A stretch of DNA of 64,000 nucleotides from CAVZGO01 sp963774935 (GCA_963774935.1 CAVZGO010000003.1:711170-775169); one strand, 5' to 3'. Counted from the first letter of the stretch, positions 1 through 10,697 are shown. Numbers and translations are program-made. Notes: generated by a model from the letters alone, not told the origin.

Positions 1-1997
1 TGTTCTTTGCGGTGACCATGACTGCCATATTCTGGCTGCTTGTGGTCATTTGCAGCTACATGCTCAGCCGCCATGGAAATGCCTGGTGGGCGGTCCTTCC
101 ATTAGGCATGTCACTGGTGATCATCCAATCGTTCCATCCGGGCGACAAACCGGCTGGCATTATATTTTCCTGTGTTTCTATTTTGCTGCCTGGCACTCAT
201 CGCACGCATGGCATATCTGCATAAAAACACGCGTTGGAAATCTCTGCGCACGAACCTGCCCCCCAGCCTTTCCTTTGATTTTCTCCGTGCAGCAGGGATC
301 ACCATTACGCTCTTAATACTTGCCGCGTGGTCTATCCCCGCCCTGGCAAAAGCACTCCCGCTCGCCGCGGATGCGATCTCGCCTGTGCGAGCCAGGTGGA
401 ATGATCTCGAGAAAGGAATGGGAGAATGCTTTCTCTTCGCTGAACAACCGCGCCCTGATCTACGTCATTAATTATGGGGAGACAATGAACCTGGGGCTCG
501 GAGCCTCCTTACAAGAGACTCCGATATTCCTCGCTCGAGTGCCCGATTTCTCTCCATCGGCGGCAAACTATTACTGGCGCGCCGCAGTATATGATCGCTA
601 CCAGGATGGCAGCTGGTCGGACAGTGGTTACAACAGCCTGCCATTTGATCCCACCGGTGAAGCGCTCAATCTCCCCGTGGAACAAAGCCGCTGGCTGAGT
701 TCATTCGAAATCCAACCAATTTCACTTTCAAACAGCTTCTTTTCGCCTGGCCAGCCGTTGTGGACCAGTCTGCCTGCTGAGGTACAGCTGGCGATCAACC
801 CGGATAACAGTGTTGACGTGGCTGGCTTCCGCTCGATCGAATCAGAACCCATCCGCGAGCCATACCGCATCCAGAGCTCCTTGAGCATTCCAACCATCAA
901 AGAGATGCGAGAAGCCGGTTCGGATTATCCACAATGGGTCCTGGATCGTTATTTATCTCTGCCCGCAACGATTACGCCGCGCACGCTCGATCTGGCGCAG
1001 GAGGTCACCAAAGGGCTGGAGATCCCCTATGACAAGGTCGCGGCGATAACAAATCACCTGCGCTCGAACTACACATACCAGGAAACGATCGATAGCCCTC
1101 CTGCCAACCAGGAACCGATTGACTGGTTTTTATTCGATTACAAGAAGGGTTTTTGCAACTATTACGCAACGTCTGAAGTTCTGATGCTGCGGTCGCTCGG
1201 CATCCCCGCTCGAGTGGCAGTTGGATATGCACCAGGTGAGCAGCAGGAGGATGGACGCTATCTCAGTCCGGGCACGTGATGCACATGCCTGGCCAGAGGT
1301 TTACTTTCCCGGTTTGGGGTGGGTGGAATTTGAACCGACCGCTCGCGCCGGGTGTGGTGCGTCTTCTCAGGACAGCCATTTCGCGATTCGCTTCAGGATC
1401 AGTTTGGAAGAACAGGCTGAGCTGGATTCCCTGCGCCAGCGCCAATTGGACGAGCTGAAAGACCAGCGCCAGGAGCCTTTCGGTCAGCCGAACCAAATTG
1501 ACAGCGAGATATCCTATACTGTCTGGCTTTGGGCTGGCGGCTTGATACTGGCTGCTGGGCTGGTCTATCTGCTTTGGAGATTGTGGAAATCCTGGGGATA
1601 TTCACGTATCCCTACATGGATTGAGTCGACCTTACTACGCATCGGAGTTCGCCCACCAGAAAAAATACATTCCTGGGCATTGCACTCACGGCTGCCCCCC
1701 ATGAGCCGGGCTTATAATGAGATCAACCAGGCTCTCACCCGCCTTGGACGCCCAGCCCAGGATCACCATACGCCATCCGAACGGGCTGGAGCGCTGGTGG
1801 AAATTTTACCGGATGCTGAAACACCTGCGCTGGTCCTGGTCAGTGAATACCAGCGTACAATCTTCAGCCCGCGTGAAGGCAACACAGCGCGTGGGGAAAT
1901 TGCCGGTAACGTGATTCGAAAGCTGTCTTTACAGGCGAAGTGGAACCAGGAAAAAGAAAAGATACTGAAGCGGTTTAAACGGTCGAAACGGGCTTAA
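1..1997 (+). CDS. Transglutaminase-like (TgpA/DUF3488-type) membrane protein, 5'-partial, frameshifted
   Basis: Probable membrane-anchored transglutaminase-fold protein. The frame is open from base 3, so the N-terminal membrane segments lie partly outside the window. The protein is read in four pieces, with frameshifts near 170-190, 420-440 and 1265-1275. Two hydrophobic helices lie around 12-330. The core carries the Cys motif KKGFCNYYATSEVLMLRSLG (about 1141-1200) and the His motif RDAHAWPEVYFPGLGW (about 1273-1320), which are the Cys and His of the papain-like triad. A transmembrane helix follows at about 1515-1590, and then a C-terminal DUF4129-like cytoplasmic tail. The stop codon overlaps the stop of the convergent desulfhydrase gene. 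The family assignment is firm; the substrate is unknown. Confidence 0.85.
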
Positions 1998-2977
1998 AAT
2001 TTACCCCGGTAGGTATCGGCGAACAATGCCGGGGCTCCGCCGGTGTGCCAGAACAGCAGCGTCTCGTCAGGCGCAATCACTTTCTTTCGCACCAAATCAA
2101 TCATGCCTGCTGCCGCTCGCCCTGTGTAGACCGGATCAAGTAAGATCCCTTCTAACCTGGCAAACAGGCTGATCGCCTCTTTCTCGGGTTCCCCCATAAC
2201 ACCGTAACCGCCTCCCAAATAACCATCATCCACCAGAATTTCCGCCGGATCGAAATGATGTGGCACGTCAAACAATTCGGTTGTGGCTGACGCCAGCCTG
2301 GCAACCCGCTCCTGTAATACCTGTGCAGTTTCGTCGATGCTGATTCCCAGGATCTTGCCTTCATAACCAAACATCCGTCCACCGGCTACCAACCCAGCCT
2401 GCGTGCCCCCTGACGAGGAAGCAAATATCATCCAGTCTGGCATTGCCCCAATTTTCCCCTCACCAGCCTGATCGATGAATTCTTGCATCGCCGCTGCGTA
2501 ACCAGCAGCGCCAAGGGCATTCGATCCTCCATAAGGAATCAAGTAAGGGTAAAGTCCATCGGCTGACGCCTGCTCAAAAGCTGTCTGCAATGTCTGCTCA
2601 CGGCTCTCCCGGCTGCACCAGATGATTTTTGCCCCGAGCAGCTCATCCAGCAGCAAGTTGCCCGACACCGTCTCAGGTGGCTGTCCTGCCAGAACTAATA
2701 TGCACGCCAGACCATTCCGTGCTGCCGCCGCTGCCGTTTGCCGGCAGTGGTTGGATTGCAACGCCCCGGCGGTGATTAAGGTGCGCGATCCATGAGCCAG
2801 GGCATCCGCCACCAGGAATTCCAGCTTGCGCGTCTTATTCCCACCCAGAGCCAGTCCGGTCTGGTCATCGCGTTTGATATAGATGTGCGCGCCATTCAAG
2901 AATTCTGTCAGCCGCGGTAGGTATTCGATCACGGTTGGCAGATGCGCCATTTGGAGTCTGGGTAAATTATTCATCAT
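1994..2977 (-). CDS. D-cysteine desulfhydrase / ACC deaminase family PLP enzyme
   Basis: PLP-dependent lyase of the fold-type II ACC deaminase/D-cysteine desulfhydrase family, expected to convert D-cysteine to pyruvate, sulfide and ammonia. The predicted 327 residues match the family length. The Schiff-base lysine lies in LALGGNKTRKLEF (about residue 48), and a Ser/Asn-rich phosphate region follows (GALQSNHCRQT). The ATG at 2977 is chosen because AAGG sits 5 nt upstream; a GTG at 2992 is in frame. It is the last gene of the minus-strand run, 7 nt after the FemX stop, and its stop overlaps that of the convergent transglutaminase gene. Sequence alone does not separate desulfhydrase from ACC deaminase. 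Confidence 0.85.
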   Translation of the reverse strand: MMNNLPRLQMAHLPTVIEYLPRLTEFLNGAHIYIKRDDQTGLALGGNKTRKLEFLVADALAHGSRTLITAGALQSNHCRQTAAAAARNGLACILVLAGQPPETVSGNLLLDELLGAKIIWCSRESREQTLQTAFEQASADGLYPYLIPYGGSNALGAAGYAAAMQEFIDQAGEGKIGAMPDWMIFASSSGGTQAGLVAGGRMFGYEGKILGISIDETAQVLQERVARLASATTELFDVPHHFDPAEILVDDGYLGGGYGVMGEPEKEAISLFARLEGILLDPVYTGRAAAGMIDLVRKKVIAPDETLLFWHTGGAPALFADTYRGKF

Positions 2978-2984
2978 CCTATCC

Positions 2985-4145
2985 TTAAACACTCATCATC
3001 CGCTGTGTACGAATTTTACCTCGCGAGCGCATAATGCCCAGTATGCGCGGCATCAGCCAGGTATAGAGAAAGTACACCTGCTTTCGGACCGGCAAATCCC
3101 AGGCGCCAATATGCCCGACCACCTCTCCCCCGAGACCTTCCTTAAACCGGTAGACACCCCATAACGGGTCAGCTTCGGTGAATTCGTCCGGAGCGCCCCA
3201 CAGGTCATAAACCGTGCAGCCTTTCGCCCTGGCACGCTGCATCGCCGTCCACTGAAGCAGGTAATTGGGCATCTTGTCGCGATGCTGCTCGGTGGACATG
3301 CCGTAGATATACCAGGCACGCTCAGCAAATGCAAACAGGAATAAACCCGCTACCGGCTGCCCCTCAACCTCAGCAATCAGCGGTTCAGCAAGACCATCCT
3401 TGATAAAAGTTTGCCAGATATCGAGATAATAAGAGCGATCACGGATCACAAATCCATCTCGAAGCGATGTTTCAGCATACATGTTATAAAGCTGTTCCAG
3501 ATCAGAAAGACCACCCTGCCGGATAGTGACCCCTTTGCGACCCGCCAGGCGGATGTTGTAGCGCGTCTTTTGCTTCATCCGCTGCATGAGCTGTTCATCA
3601 GAACCGCTCAGGTCAACCAGAACCGTATTGCGAAATTGAACCTGCTCATTCGAAAAGCGCCAGCTCCGCCGCGTAAGCTCCGCCTGGACATCCGAACCTG
3701 TCTCATCTGCCTGCCAGCCTGGCTCGCCCGGCACACCGTGAAACAGCCGCACATCCGGATCGACCTTTATAAATATCGATCCCTGTTGTTTGGCGTAAGC
3801 CTGCAAATCATCCAACACCTGCTGGCGCAAAGTCGTATCTGCCCAATCGATGAGCGGTCCTTTGGGAATATAAAGCATGTTGAAATCTGACGGGAAAAGT
3901 GGAATCCGTATCTGCCGCTTGAGCGTAAGGGCAGCACCTTTAACAGGGCTGATTACCCCGGGTAAATTATTCTCCACAGACTTGATGATATGGAATTTCC
4001 CAGCAGCATCCCATACCAGTGACTCGGGCTGCCAGCCGTATCGGGATTTCACCTGCCCCCACTGCCAGGTCTGTAACAGGTGCCTGCCCGGCAGACCTGC
4101 AATGAGCTGGTTCCAGGCTTGATCGACCGTGCTGGTCTCAGCCAA
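2985..4145 (-). CDS. FemX/FemAB-family peptidyltransferase (second copy)
   Basis: Member of the FemA/FemB/FemX family (paired GNAT folds), which adds amino acids from aminoacyl-tRNA to peptidoglycan precursors or acylates other cell-surface targets. About 386 residues, the usual size. Typical features are LLQTWQWGQVKSRYGW near the N-terminus, the central MKQKTRYNIRLAGRKGV and the C-terminal YLLQWTAMQRARAKG followed by YDLWGAPDEF. The start is a TTG at 4145, chosen because AGGGGAGG lies about 6 nt upstream and the codon overlaps the stop of the preceding femX-like gene. This suggests translational coupling. The acceptor cannot be deduced. Confidence 0.82.
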   Translation of the reverse strand: MAETSTVDQAWNQLIAGLPGRHLLQTWQWGQVKSRYGWQPESLVWDAAGKFHIIKSVENNLPGVISPVKGAALTLKRQIRIPLFPSDFNMLYIPKGPLIDWADTTLRQQVLDDLQAYAKQQGSIFIKVDPDVRLFHGVPGEPGWQADETGSDVQAELTRRSWRFSNEQVQFRNTVLVDLSGSDEQLMQRMKQKTRYNIRLAGRKGVTIRQGGLSDLEQLYNMYAETSLRDGFVIRDRSYYLDIWQTFIKDGLAEPLIAEVEGQPVAGLFLFAFAERAWYIYGMSTEQHRDKMPNYLLQWTAMQRARAKGCTVYDLWGAPDEFTEADPLWGVYRFKEGLGGEVVGHIGAWDLPVRKQVYFLYTWLMPRILGIMRSRGKIRTQRMMSV

Positions 4146-5198
4146 TCTCGCCTCCCCTGCGACCGAGCCACAAACGGTAAATCTTGTACAGGGTGGGATT
4201 ATAAATTCGGTCCCACGGACCTGCCGTGCGGAGCAGGCTTCCACCGAAGCCGCGTTTGAATCGATACACCCCCCATAAACCGGTCGAGCGATGCTCGAAT
4301 TCAGCCTCAAGCACATCTTGGCTGGCATCCGGAACACCCCACAGATCATACGAGAGGCAGCCTCGCTGCATTGCCCAGCGCATGCCCTGCCACTGCACCA
4401 GGTAGGTCGGCATGCGCTCGCGGTGCTGGTCCGATGAGACGCCATAGAAATACCAGGCGCGTGCACCTCTGGCAAAAACCATGATCCCTGCCAGGGGTTC
4501 CTTGCCATACCATGCCATAAACAGCTCACATTCCTGGCGCGGATGAAATAATTGGTATGCGCTCTGGTAGTATGCCCGGCTGTGCACACCAAAATTGTCG
4601 CGCTGACCGGTCTTTTCCATTAATGCGTAAAACGCATCCAGATCGGACGATGCATCTACCCGGACATCTTTTTTCCCTGCCAGGCGGATGTTGTAGCGAG
4701 TTCTTCTGCTTCATCCGCATCAATACTGCTTCCTCCCCGCCCTGCAAATCCACTAGGATGGTGCGTGGCGGTTGAATCGATTGCAGACCCGGTACAAAAC
4801 CCGGTGGACACCCCACTGCTGCCAGGTTTCCTGCACGATCAGTTTCCTTGTCAGGTATATTATCGCAATCCACCCACTGGTCTGGTTCAACCTTCAGGAA
4901 AATTGCTCGGCGCTTCCGACAGAGCGAATCGACTGATTCCCAGAAAGATCGTTCAATTGGAAATGAAGTATGGTTACTTACTGGTCCGCGCGGGATATAA
5001 GCCAGGCTGAACCCCAGAGGCAGCCGGCGGAATAAAATCTGCGCTCCAATCTGTGTCCCCGCCGCCCCAGTCGGCTATGCGCATAATATCCCAGCCAAAG
5101 TCGCGCTTCAATTCTCCCCACGACCCACTCTGTAAAAGGTGCGCCTGGGGCATGCCCTCAAGAAATTCCTCCCATGCTTCGTAATTAAGTTCTGGCAT
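4138..5198 (-). CDS. FemX/FemAB-family peptidyltransferase (first copy), frameshifted
   Basis: Paralogue of the next gene downstream, with the same ordered motifs: LLQSGSWGELKRDFGWD near the N-terminus, a central MRMKQK...IRLAGKK block, then YLVQWQGMRWAMQRG and YDLWGVPDASQDV. Two breaks interrupt the frame. One is near 5000-5010; the other is near 4699-4705, where one extra A turns the expected MKQKTRYNIRL into a shifted reading. Joining the three pieces gives a normal family length of about 350 residues. It overlaps the second copy by a few bases at the 3' end. The tandem pair probably modifies cell-wall peptides in two successive or alternative steps (inference). Confidence 0.8.
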
Positions 5199-5223
5199 GC
5201 TGCGTCACTGGGTGTGACAGGAT

Positions 5224-7105
5224 TTATACATAGCTGGACATATCAGAGGGCGGAATACTGCGCAAGGCAGACCCAGGAATAGCTTCATCTAATATCCGTA
5301 TGATCGCTTCGGAGTCGCCCTCACGCGCCAGGTGGATCAGCTCGTCAACAAACACGTTGAGCTGTTCACCGGATAATGTAACATCCTCAACCAATCGACT
5401 GATGTCTTTGTGAGTAGTTGGCTCATAATGACCAGTTTGGTCCCACAACTCTTCGCTCATCTTTTCACCTGGACGTATTCCGGTAAAAATGATTTCGATA
5501 TCCTTACCAGGCTCCAGCCCCGACAGCCGGATGAGGTCTTCCACCAAATCTAAAATCCGCACCTGCTCACCCATATTTAAAACGTAAACTTCACCACCTT
5601 GCTGCATTGATGAGGTTTGCAGCACCAGGTGCACCGCCTCAGGGATGGTCATGAAATAGCGCTTCATATCAGGATGCGTTACGGTAACCGGTCCCCCGCT
5701 TACAATCTGCCGCTTGAACAAAGGCACCACACTCCCCCGGCTGCCTAAGACATTACCGAACCGGACGACCGAAAATGCCTGCCCTGCGCGTTGGGCAGCA
5801 TCCAGCACCAGCAGCTCTGCAAAGCGCTTGGCTGCCCCCATCACGCTGGATGGATGGATGGCTTTATCGGTGGAGATCATTACCAGGCGCTCCACGTCAT
5901 AATCTAACGCCACCTCCACCACGTTGCGGGTCCCCAGGATGTTATTTGTAATGGCTTCTTCTATATTCGCTTCCATCAGCGGGACATGTTTGTGTGCGGC
6001 AGCATGAAAAACCACCTGCGGTCGGTAATCATCAAAGATCTTCATCATGCGGTCTAGATCTCGGATATCCGCAATGATCGGGTGAATCGGGATGGACGGG
6101 AAATTATCCTCCAGCTCCATCAATGTCTCGAAAATGCTGTTCTCGCCATGCCCCAGGAGGACCAGCTCGGTTGGACCCCAGCGCGCAATCTGCCGGCATA
6201 GCTCTCGCCCAATTGAACCACCTGCGCCTGTCACCAGAATTCGGTGCCCCCCCAGGCTTGCGCCAATGGCTCTTTCATCTATGCTTCGCCGGCTCTCTCC
6301 GCAGCAGGTCGGTAATTTCCACTTCACGCAGCCGATTAACGCTGACCTTGCCGCCTAATAGCTCGTATAATCCCGGCATCGTCCGGAAAGGCATTCCTCT
6401 TACCCGGCAAACCTCCGCTACCTGGCGGATTACCGAACCCGGTGCGCTGGGGATAGCGATGACAACTTCATCGATGCGGCGGGTGACCAGCGTGCGAGAT
6501 AAATCATTCAAGGTGCCGACTACCGGAACGCCATGAATTTGCTGACGTTGTTTATCGGGATCATCATCCAGATAGCAGACCGGGCGCAAGGGTAAATCAG
6601 GATTCTTTTGCATCTCCCGCACCACCAGCGCGCCAGCATCTCCCGCGCCAACAACCAGCACCCGCCTGGAGCGCATATCGGTATTCGCCGGTTGGATTTC
6701 AGCCAAAACCCGCATCGAAAAACGCAGTCCCCCAATTAAAACCAGCGAAAGAAGCCAGTCAATGGGCAGCACACTGCGTGGGAAGTTGGGCATGATGTCC
6801 AAAGCGCGCAGCGTCACTACAACCATCGAGACAACCACAGACGCGGTTGTCACAGCGATTACCACAATTTTCAGCTCCTGGATGCTGGCGTAAACCCACA
6901 TGCGCCGGTAAAGCCCGAACAGGTGAAAGACGATAGGCTTGATGATCAGCGCGATCACAACGAAAAACTCAGCTTGTACCAGGTAAAAACGGAATAATGG
7001 TCCGAGATCAGTACGCAGGGCAAAACTGCCTAATGCGGCAACGATAATTAAAAATAGATCCCCCAATAGAATCAAGCGATTACGCAGGAAAAATTTTGAC
7101 TTCAT
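5224..7105 (-). CDS. CapD/FlaA1-type polysaccharide NDP-sugar dehydratase/epimerase, frameshifted
   Basis: Membrane-bound nucleotide-sugar 4,6-dehydratase/epimerase of the CapD/WbpM group, acting in capsule or exopolysaccharide precursor synthesis. The N-terminal half has four hydrophobic helices and a first Rossmann motif (VLVVGAGDAGALVVREM). The C-terminal half is the catalytic SDR domain, with HRILVTGAGGSIGRELCRQI, a DKAIHPSSVMGAAKR segment and RFGNVLGSRGSVVP. The family's usual Tyr-x3-Lys is here Met-x3-Lys, as in many WbpM-like enzymes. The frame breaks near 6280-6295, between EITDLLRREP and the SDR domain; joined, it gives about 625 residues, normal for the family. One base separates it from the upstream transferase gene. 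Confidence 0.9.
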
Positions 7106-7106
7106 T

Positions 7107-8540
7107 TTACCGACCGCGAAACCCGATCACGGTTGTAGGCGTGCGCAGTAATATCAGTATATCAAGCAGCGCATTACGGTTTTCGATGTAATAAAGATCG
7201 TATTCGAGCTTGACAACAGTCTCTTCAATCGTCGAAGCATATCCAAAGTTTACCTGCGCCCACCCGGTGATGCCCGGTTTGACCAGCAGGCGCGCCCGGT
7301 AAAACGGAACGTGTCGTTGAAAATATTCTACCAGCTCGGGTCGCTCAGCGCGTGGACCAACCAGACTCATCTCACCACGCAGCACATTGTAGAATTGCGG
7401 CAGCTCATCCAGGTGTGTTTTTCGTAGAATTCTCCCCACTCGTGTGGCGCGTTCGTCACCCTCTTTCGCCCACTGTGGCTGCCCGTTCGCCTCAGCATCA
7501 CGGCGCATCGTCCGAAATTTCCAAATGGTATACGGCCTTCCACCTCTTCCAGAGCGAGATTGTGTGTAAAACACCGGTCTCCCGTCATCCAGCAGCACCA
7601 CAACAGCAATAAATGGAAGCAATATCAGCATGACCAGACAACCAATCAAGCCACCGATAATATCCGCCAGGCGCTTGAAGGTTTCGTAGATGCCTTTTGA
7701 GCGAGCCCGGTCTACGAAAGAGCGGATAATCCACTCTGCTTCGAGCCAGCGGATAGGCACCCTGCCGAGCAGCTCTTCATAGGCAACCGGCATGCGGATG
7801 ATCTCAACACCACCCTCCTGAGAATCTAACAGCGCCTGGAACATGCCACCCTTGAGCTCACCCGAAATCGCCACAATCAAGTCCGATATGCCATAGGTGT
7901 CAATTAATTCAAATAGATTTTCATTTGTTCCCAGAACTGTGTGTCCCTCGATGGTGGTACCCATTTTATCTGGGTCATCATCAACAATGCCAATCAGGTG
8001 AAAGGGTTTCGGCTGCAGGTTGTTGAAGATTTGCAGCAGTATTTGACCTGTTTTTCCGCCTCCCACCAGGAGTATCCGGCGCATAAACTGCGGGGCGGTG
8101 AAAATTCGAATATACAACCAGCGCCACGCCAGAGTAAGTATCACCACAAGGATGATAAAGCTCGCAATCCCGCGCCTGGGGAGAAAATTCCGCGGTGGTT
8201 CTGCATAGACCATAAACAGAACCAGATACAACGCCAGACCCAACAATGCCCCCAGCGCCACACCTTGCACAGTTCGTTTCCAGTTGCTGGATTTGTGGAT
8301 ATCATACAGGTCGGTTAATAACAGGACCCAAATTACAGGTAGTAAGTAAAACCAGCCTGGAACACGGGTCTGTAAAAACACTAAGTCGAATGGGATGAAG
8401 CGCAGACTGCTTCCCCAATATAGTAGGGATAACACCAACGCGATCACCGCCATCAACAGATCGCCAACCAGCAGAAGTACCCGGCGCTCCCCGATGCGCA
8501 GCGGGATAGGATTTGAGCGGATGTTATTTGTCTGCGTCAT
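7107..8540 (-). CDS. Exopolysaccharide polyprenyl glycosylphosphotransferase (WcaJ/EpsE type)
   Basis: Initiating sugar-phosphate transferase that places the first hexose-1-phosphate on undecaprenyl phosphate at the inner face of the membrane. At 477 residues it has the full-length architecture: several N-terminal transmembrane helices, a CoA-binding-like Rossmann domain (ILLVGGGKTGQILLQI), a further helix near residue 300, and the bacterial sugar transferase domain with IWKFRTMRRDAE, DELPQFYNVLRGEMSLVGPR and VKPGITGWAQVNFGY. It lies 12 nt after the GT2 gene and immediately before the CapD homologue, so the three should act in one exopolysaccharide pathway. The sugar specificity is not readable. 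Confidence 0.93.
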   Translation of the reverse strand: MTQTNNIRSNPIPLRIGERRVLLLVGDLLMAVIALVLSLLYWGSSLRFIPFDLVFLQTRVPGWFYLLPVIWVLLLTDLYDIHKSSNWKRTVQGVALGALLGLALYLVLFMVYAEPPRNFLPRRGIASFIILVVILTLAWRWLYIRIFTAPQFMRRILLVGGGKTGQILLQIFNNLQPKPFHLIGIVDDDPDKMGTTIEGHTVLGTNENLFELIDTYGISDLIVAISGELKGGMFQALLDSQEGGVEIIRMPVAYEELLGRVPIRWLEAEWIIRSFVDRARSKGIYETFKRLADIIGGLIGCLVMLILLPFIAVVVLLDDGRPVFYTQSRSGRGGRPYTIWKFRTMRRDAEANGQPQWAKEGDERATRVGRILRKTHLDELPQFYNVLRGEMSLVGPRAERPELVEYFQRHVPFYRARLLVKPGITGWAQVNFGYASTIEETVVKLEYDLYYIENRNALLDILILLRTPTTVIGFRGR

Positions 8541-8552
8541 AGCTTATCCCGA

Positions 8553-9533
8553 CTATCGGATTAAACCCCAAAGGAACGCACTGCCCCACGAGAAATGCAT
8601 GGTCGATATCGCCAGTGGGACTCCCGCGAGCAGCGCGGCATCTTTGCGCTTCAAAGCCTGCTGCAACCCCGCCAGCAATAGGATGATGAAATATAGACTT
8701 AATCCGCTCAAAAGCAGCCAGCGTGCAAGGGGCAACCAGATGCTCATCAGCGCCAGAACGAATATCGCCGCTACGAAGGCAGGCGGAAGTGCCTGTCGCC
8801 AGCGAATTGCCGCGGGAAACTTCCGCAGCATTTTTTCCTTCCAATAACCGTAGCGCCAGTACTGGCGTGCCAGCGAGGCTAAATCGGGTCGCGCAAAATA
8901 TTTGGACCGTATCGCCGGGTCAAGCCAAATTATTCCACCAGACTGGCGTACACGCGTATTGAACTCATAATCCTCGTTGGTCAGCAGGCTTTCGTCAAAA
9001 TAGCCCAGCCGTTCCACCAGGCTGCGTTTGAAGGCGCCGAAAGGAACCGTATCGACCTCTCCCGCCTGGTTGGTATAGCGGTAAAGTGCATCACCCACTC
9101 CCAATGGATGCGAAGCAGCCACAGCAATTGAGCGAGATATCCAGCTCTTGCCTCCCGGTCGGATTTCCCACACACCGCCAACATTGTCCCCCATGTTTTG
9201 CTCAAGATTGGCTACGCTTCGAGCGACATATTCTGGATTTGGCATCGAGTGGGCATCCAGGCGGACAATATATTCTCCATGCGACGCCAGGATCGCCCGG
9301 TTTAACCCAGAAGGAATATCCCTTTTAAGATTATCCACAATCTCTATCTTCAACTCCGCATGCGCACTTGCAAAGTGATGGATCTCATCACGGGTTTTAT
9401 CCGTGGACATTCCATCAGCAATGACTATCTCCATCAGCTCATGTGGGTAAGTCTGGTGCAAAAGTGCGTCCAACAGCAGACCGATTGTCTTCTGTTCATT
9501 GTAACATGGCACGATGATAGAAACGAAAGCCAT
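8553..9533 (-). CDS. Glycosyltransferase family 2 (ExoA-like), membrane-attached
   Basis: GT2 family glycosyltransferase that extends a lipid-linked saccharide. The N-terminal GT-A fold begins with FVSIIVPCYNEQKTIGLLLD and carries the nucleotide-binding VIADGMSTDKT and the metal-site motif RLDAHSMPNPEYV, where DAH replaces the usual DxD as in ExoA relatives. EDYEFNTRVRQSGG holds the catalytic acidic residues. The C-terminal third has hydrophobic helices around residues 245-325, consistent with membrane attachment. The length, 326 residues, is normal. Its position directly upstream of the priming transferase supports a role in surface polysaccharide assembly. Confidence 0.92.
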   Translation of the reverse strand: MAFVSIIVPCYNEQKTIGLLLDALLHQTYPHELMEIVIADGMSTDKTRDEIHHFASAHAELKIEIVDNLKRDIPSGLNRAILASHGEYIVRLDAHSMPNPEYVARSVANLEQNMGDNVGGVWEIRPGGKSWISRSIAVAASHPLGVGDALYRYTNQAGEVDTVPFGAFKRSLVERLGYFDESLLTNEDYEFNTRVRQSGGIIWLDPAIRSKYFARPDLASLARQYWRYGYWKEKMLRKFPAAIRWRQALPPAFVAAIFVLALMSIWLPLARWLLLSGLSLYFIILLLAGLQQALKRKDAALLAGVPLAISTMHFSWGSAFLWGLIR

Positions 9534-9576
9534 CTGAGTGATCGAATGCCTCCGGAGAATTAATCCGCCAGCCGGA

Positions 9577-9969
9577 TCAGGCAGATCGCACCAATGCCAC
9601 GACTTCTATTTCTACAGCTCCATTTTTCGGCAATGCAGCTACCTGGACAGTGGAACGAGCCGGATAATTAGCTGTGAAGAACTCACCGTAAATCGCATTC
9701 ATCCGGGCAAAATCGTTCATATCGCGCAGAAAGACGGTGGTTTTAACTGCTAACTCCAATCCAGATCCCGCGGCTTCGAGCACATTCCCCAGGTTGGTCA
9801 AGGCTTGGCGCGTCTCAGCTTCGACTCCGCCAACAGCCAGATTGCCAGTCTGTGGATCCAGTCCCAGTTGACCAGAGGCAAAAACAAATCCACCTGCTTT
9901 TATCGCCACCGAATAGGGGCCAAGCGCTTTGGGTGCTTTCTCGGAAGTAATCACAACTTTTTCAACCAT
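9577..9969 (-). CDS. RidA family protein (2-iminobutanoate/2-iminopropanoate deaminase)
   Basis: Small enamine/imine deaminase that removes reactive 2-aminoacrylate-derived intermediates released by PLP enzymes. At 130 residues it has the family length, with the start APKALGPYSVAIKAGGFVFA, the SGQLGLDP loop, a mid-protein FLRDMNDFARMNAIY and the C-terminal signature PARSTVQVAALPKNGAVEIE, whose Arg binds the substrate carboxylate. A strong GAGGTGA ribosome-binding site lies a few bases before the ATG. The PLP lyase at the end of the same gene run is a plausible source of its substrates (inference). Confidence 0.95.
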   Translation of the reverse strand: MVEKVVITSEKAPKALGPYSVAIKAGGFVFASGQLGLDPQTGNLAVGGVEAETRQALTNLGNVLEAAGSGLELAVKTTVFLRDMNDFARMNAIYGEFFTANYPARSTVQVAALPKNGAVEIEVVALVRSA

Positions 9970-10010
9970 AGGTCACCTCACCTCTTGTAATAGATTGCTT
10001 ATTATAAAGC

Positions 10011-10697
10011 TCAGCGGGCGAACTGCAGAAGCTCTAAGACATCCTGCAGTGCCGCCGAAAATAACGCTTGCATCACTTCTGGGCTGGCAGTATATCTACC
10101 GCCAAACGACCCATCTCCATACACCTGACGCGCTTCACCTGCGCCCATCAAGCCGGGGATGACCGGCGGCGCTTTCTCACCCGCGGGCAATTCACCAACC
10201 TGAGTGAACTCGAAAGCCTCCAACCAGTTGGCATGGGCAGGCTTGAGGTCATGCTTCAGAGCTACCGCCTGAACACTGTGCGCCTGCCACCAGGCATACC
10301 AGGCAAGCCGCAAGTCAGGCAATTGGTTGGCCAGCTCATAAAGCCTGGCGCGCGCCGGGTCATTGCCTCCGTGCCCGTTCAAGATCAACAGCCGCCGGAA
10401 GCCGTGCCGGTATACTGAACGTACCAGGTCTTCCACCACTTCCAACAGGGTGGAGATGCGCAAACTCAGCGTGCCCGGATAATCCAAAAAGTACGGCGAG
10501 CTGCCGAAGTTGAGCGTCGGCGCGACCAGCACCCCAGTTTCGTGGCTGGCAGCATCCGCCAGCGCCAGGGGTATCTTGACATCACTGAGCAGGCTGAGAT
10601 AGGCGTGTTGTTCACATGCCCCGAGCACAATTATCAGGCGATCTTCGTGCAGCAGGTACTGTTCAACATCCATCCAATTTAAGTCCTCAAAGCGCAT
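10011..10697 (-). CDS. Creatininase-family amidohydrolase
   Basis: Member of the creatininase/creatinine amidohydrolase family, which are metal-dependent hydrolases including MftE- and FAPy-deformylase-like enzymes. Metal-ligand motifs are visible: IVLGACEQHAYLSLLSDVKI (Glu, His, Asp), the diagnostic LNGHGGNDPARARLY and a downstream EAFEFTQVGE. The 228 residues are slightly short but complete. The substrate is unknown; creatinine is only one of several family substrates. It sits 51 nt after leuS and 41 nt before the RidA gene, so co-transcription is likely. Confidence 0.88.
   Translation of the reverse strand: MRFEDLNWMDVEQYLLHEDRLIIVLGACEQHAYLSLLSDVKIPLALADAASHETGVLVAPTLNFGSSPYFLDYPGTLSLRISTLLEVVEDLVRSVYRHGFRRLLILNGHGGNDPARARLYELANQLPDLRLAWYAWWQAHSVQAVALKHDLKPAHANWLEAFEFTQVGELPAGEKAPPVIPGLMGAGEARQVYGDGSFGGRYTASPEVMQALFSAALQDVLELLQFAR

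Noticed and set aside
4146..4592. N-terminal extension of the second FemX protein
   Set aside because: This frame lies inside the preceding femX-like gene and has no homology; the TTG at 4145 with AGGGGAGG is a better start.
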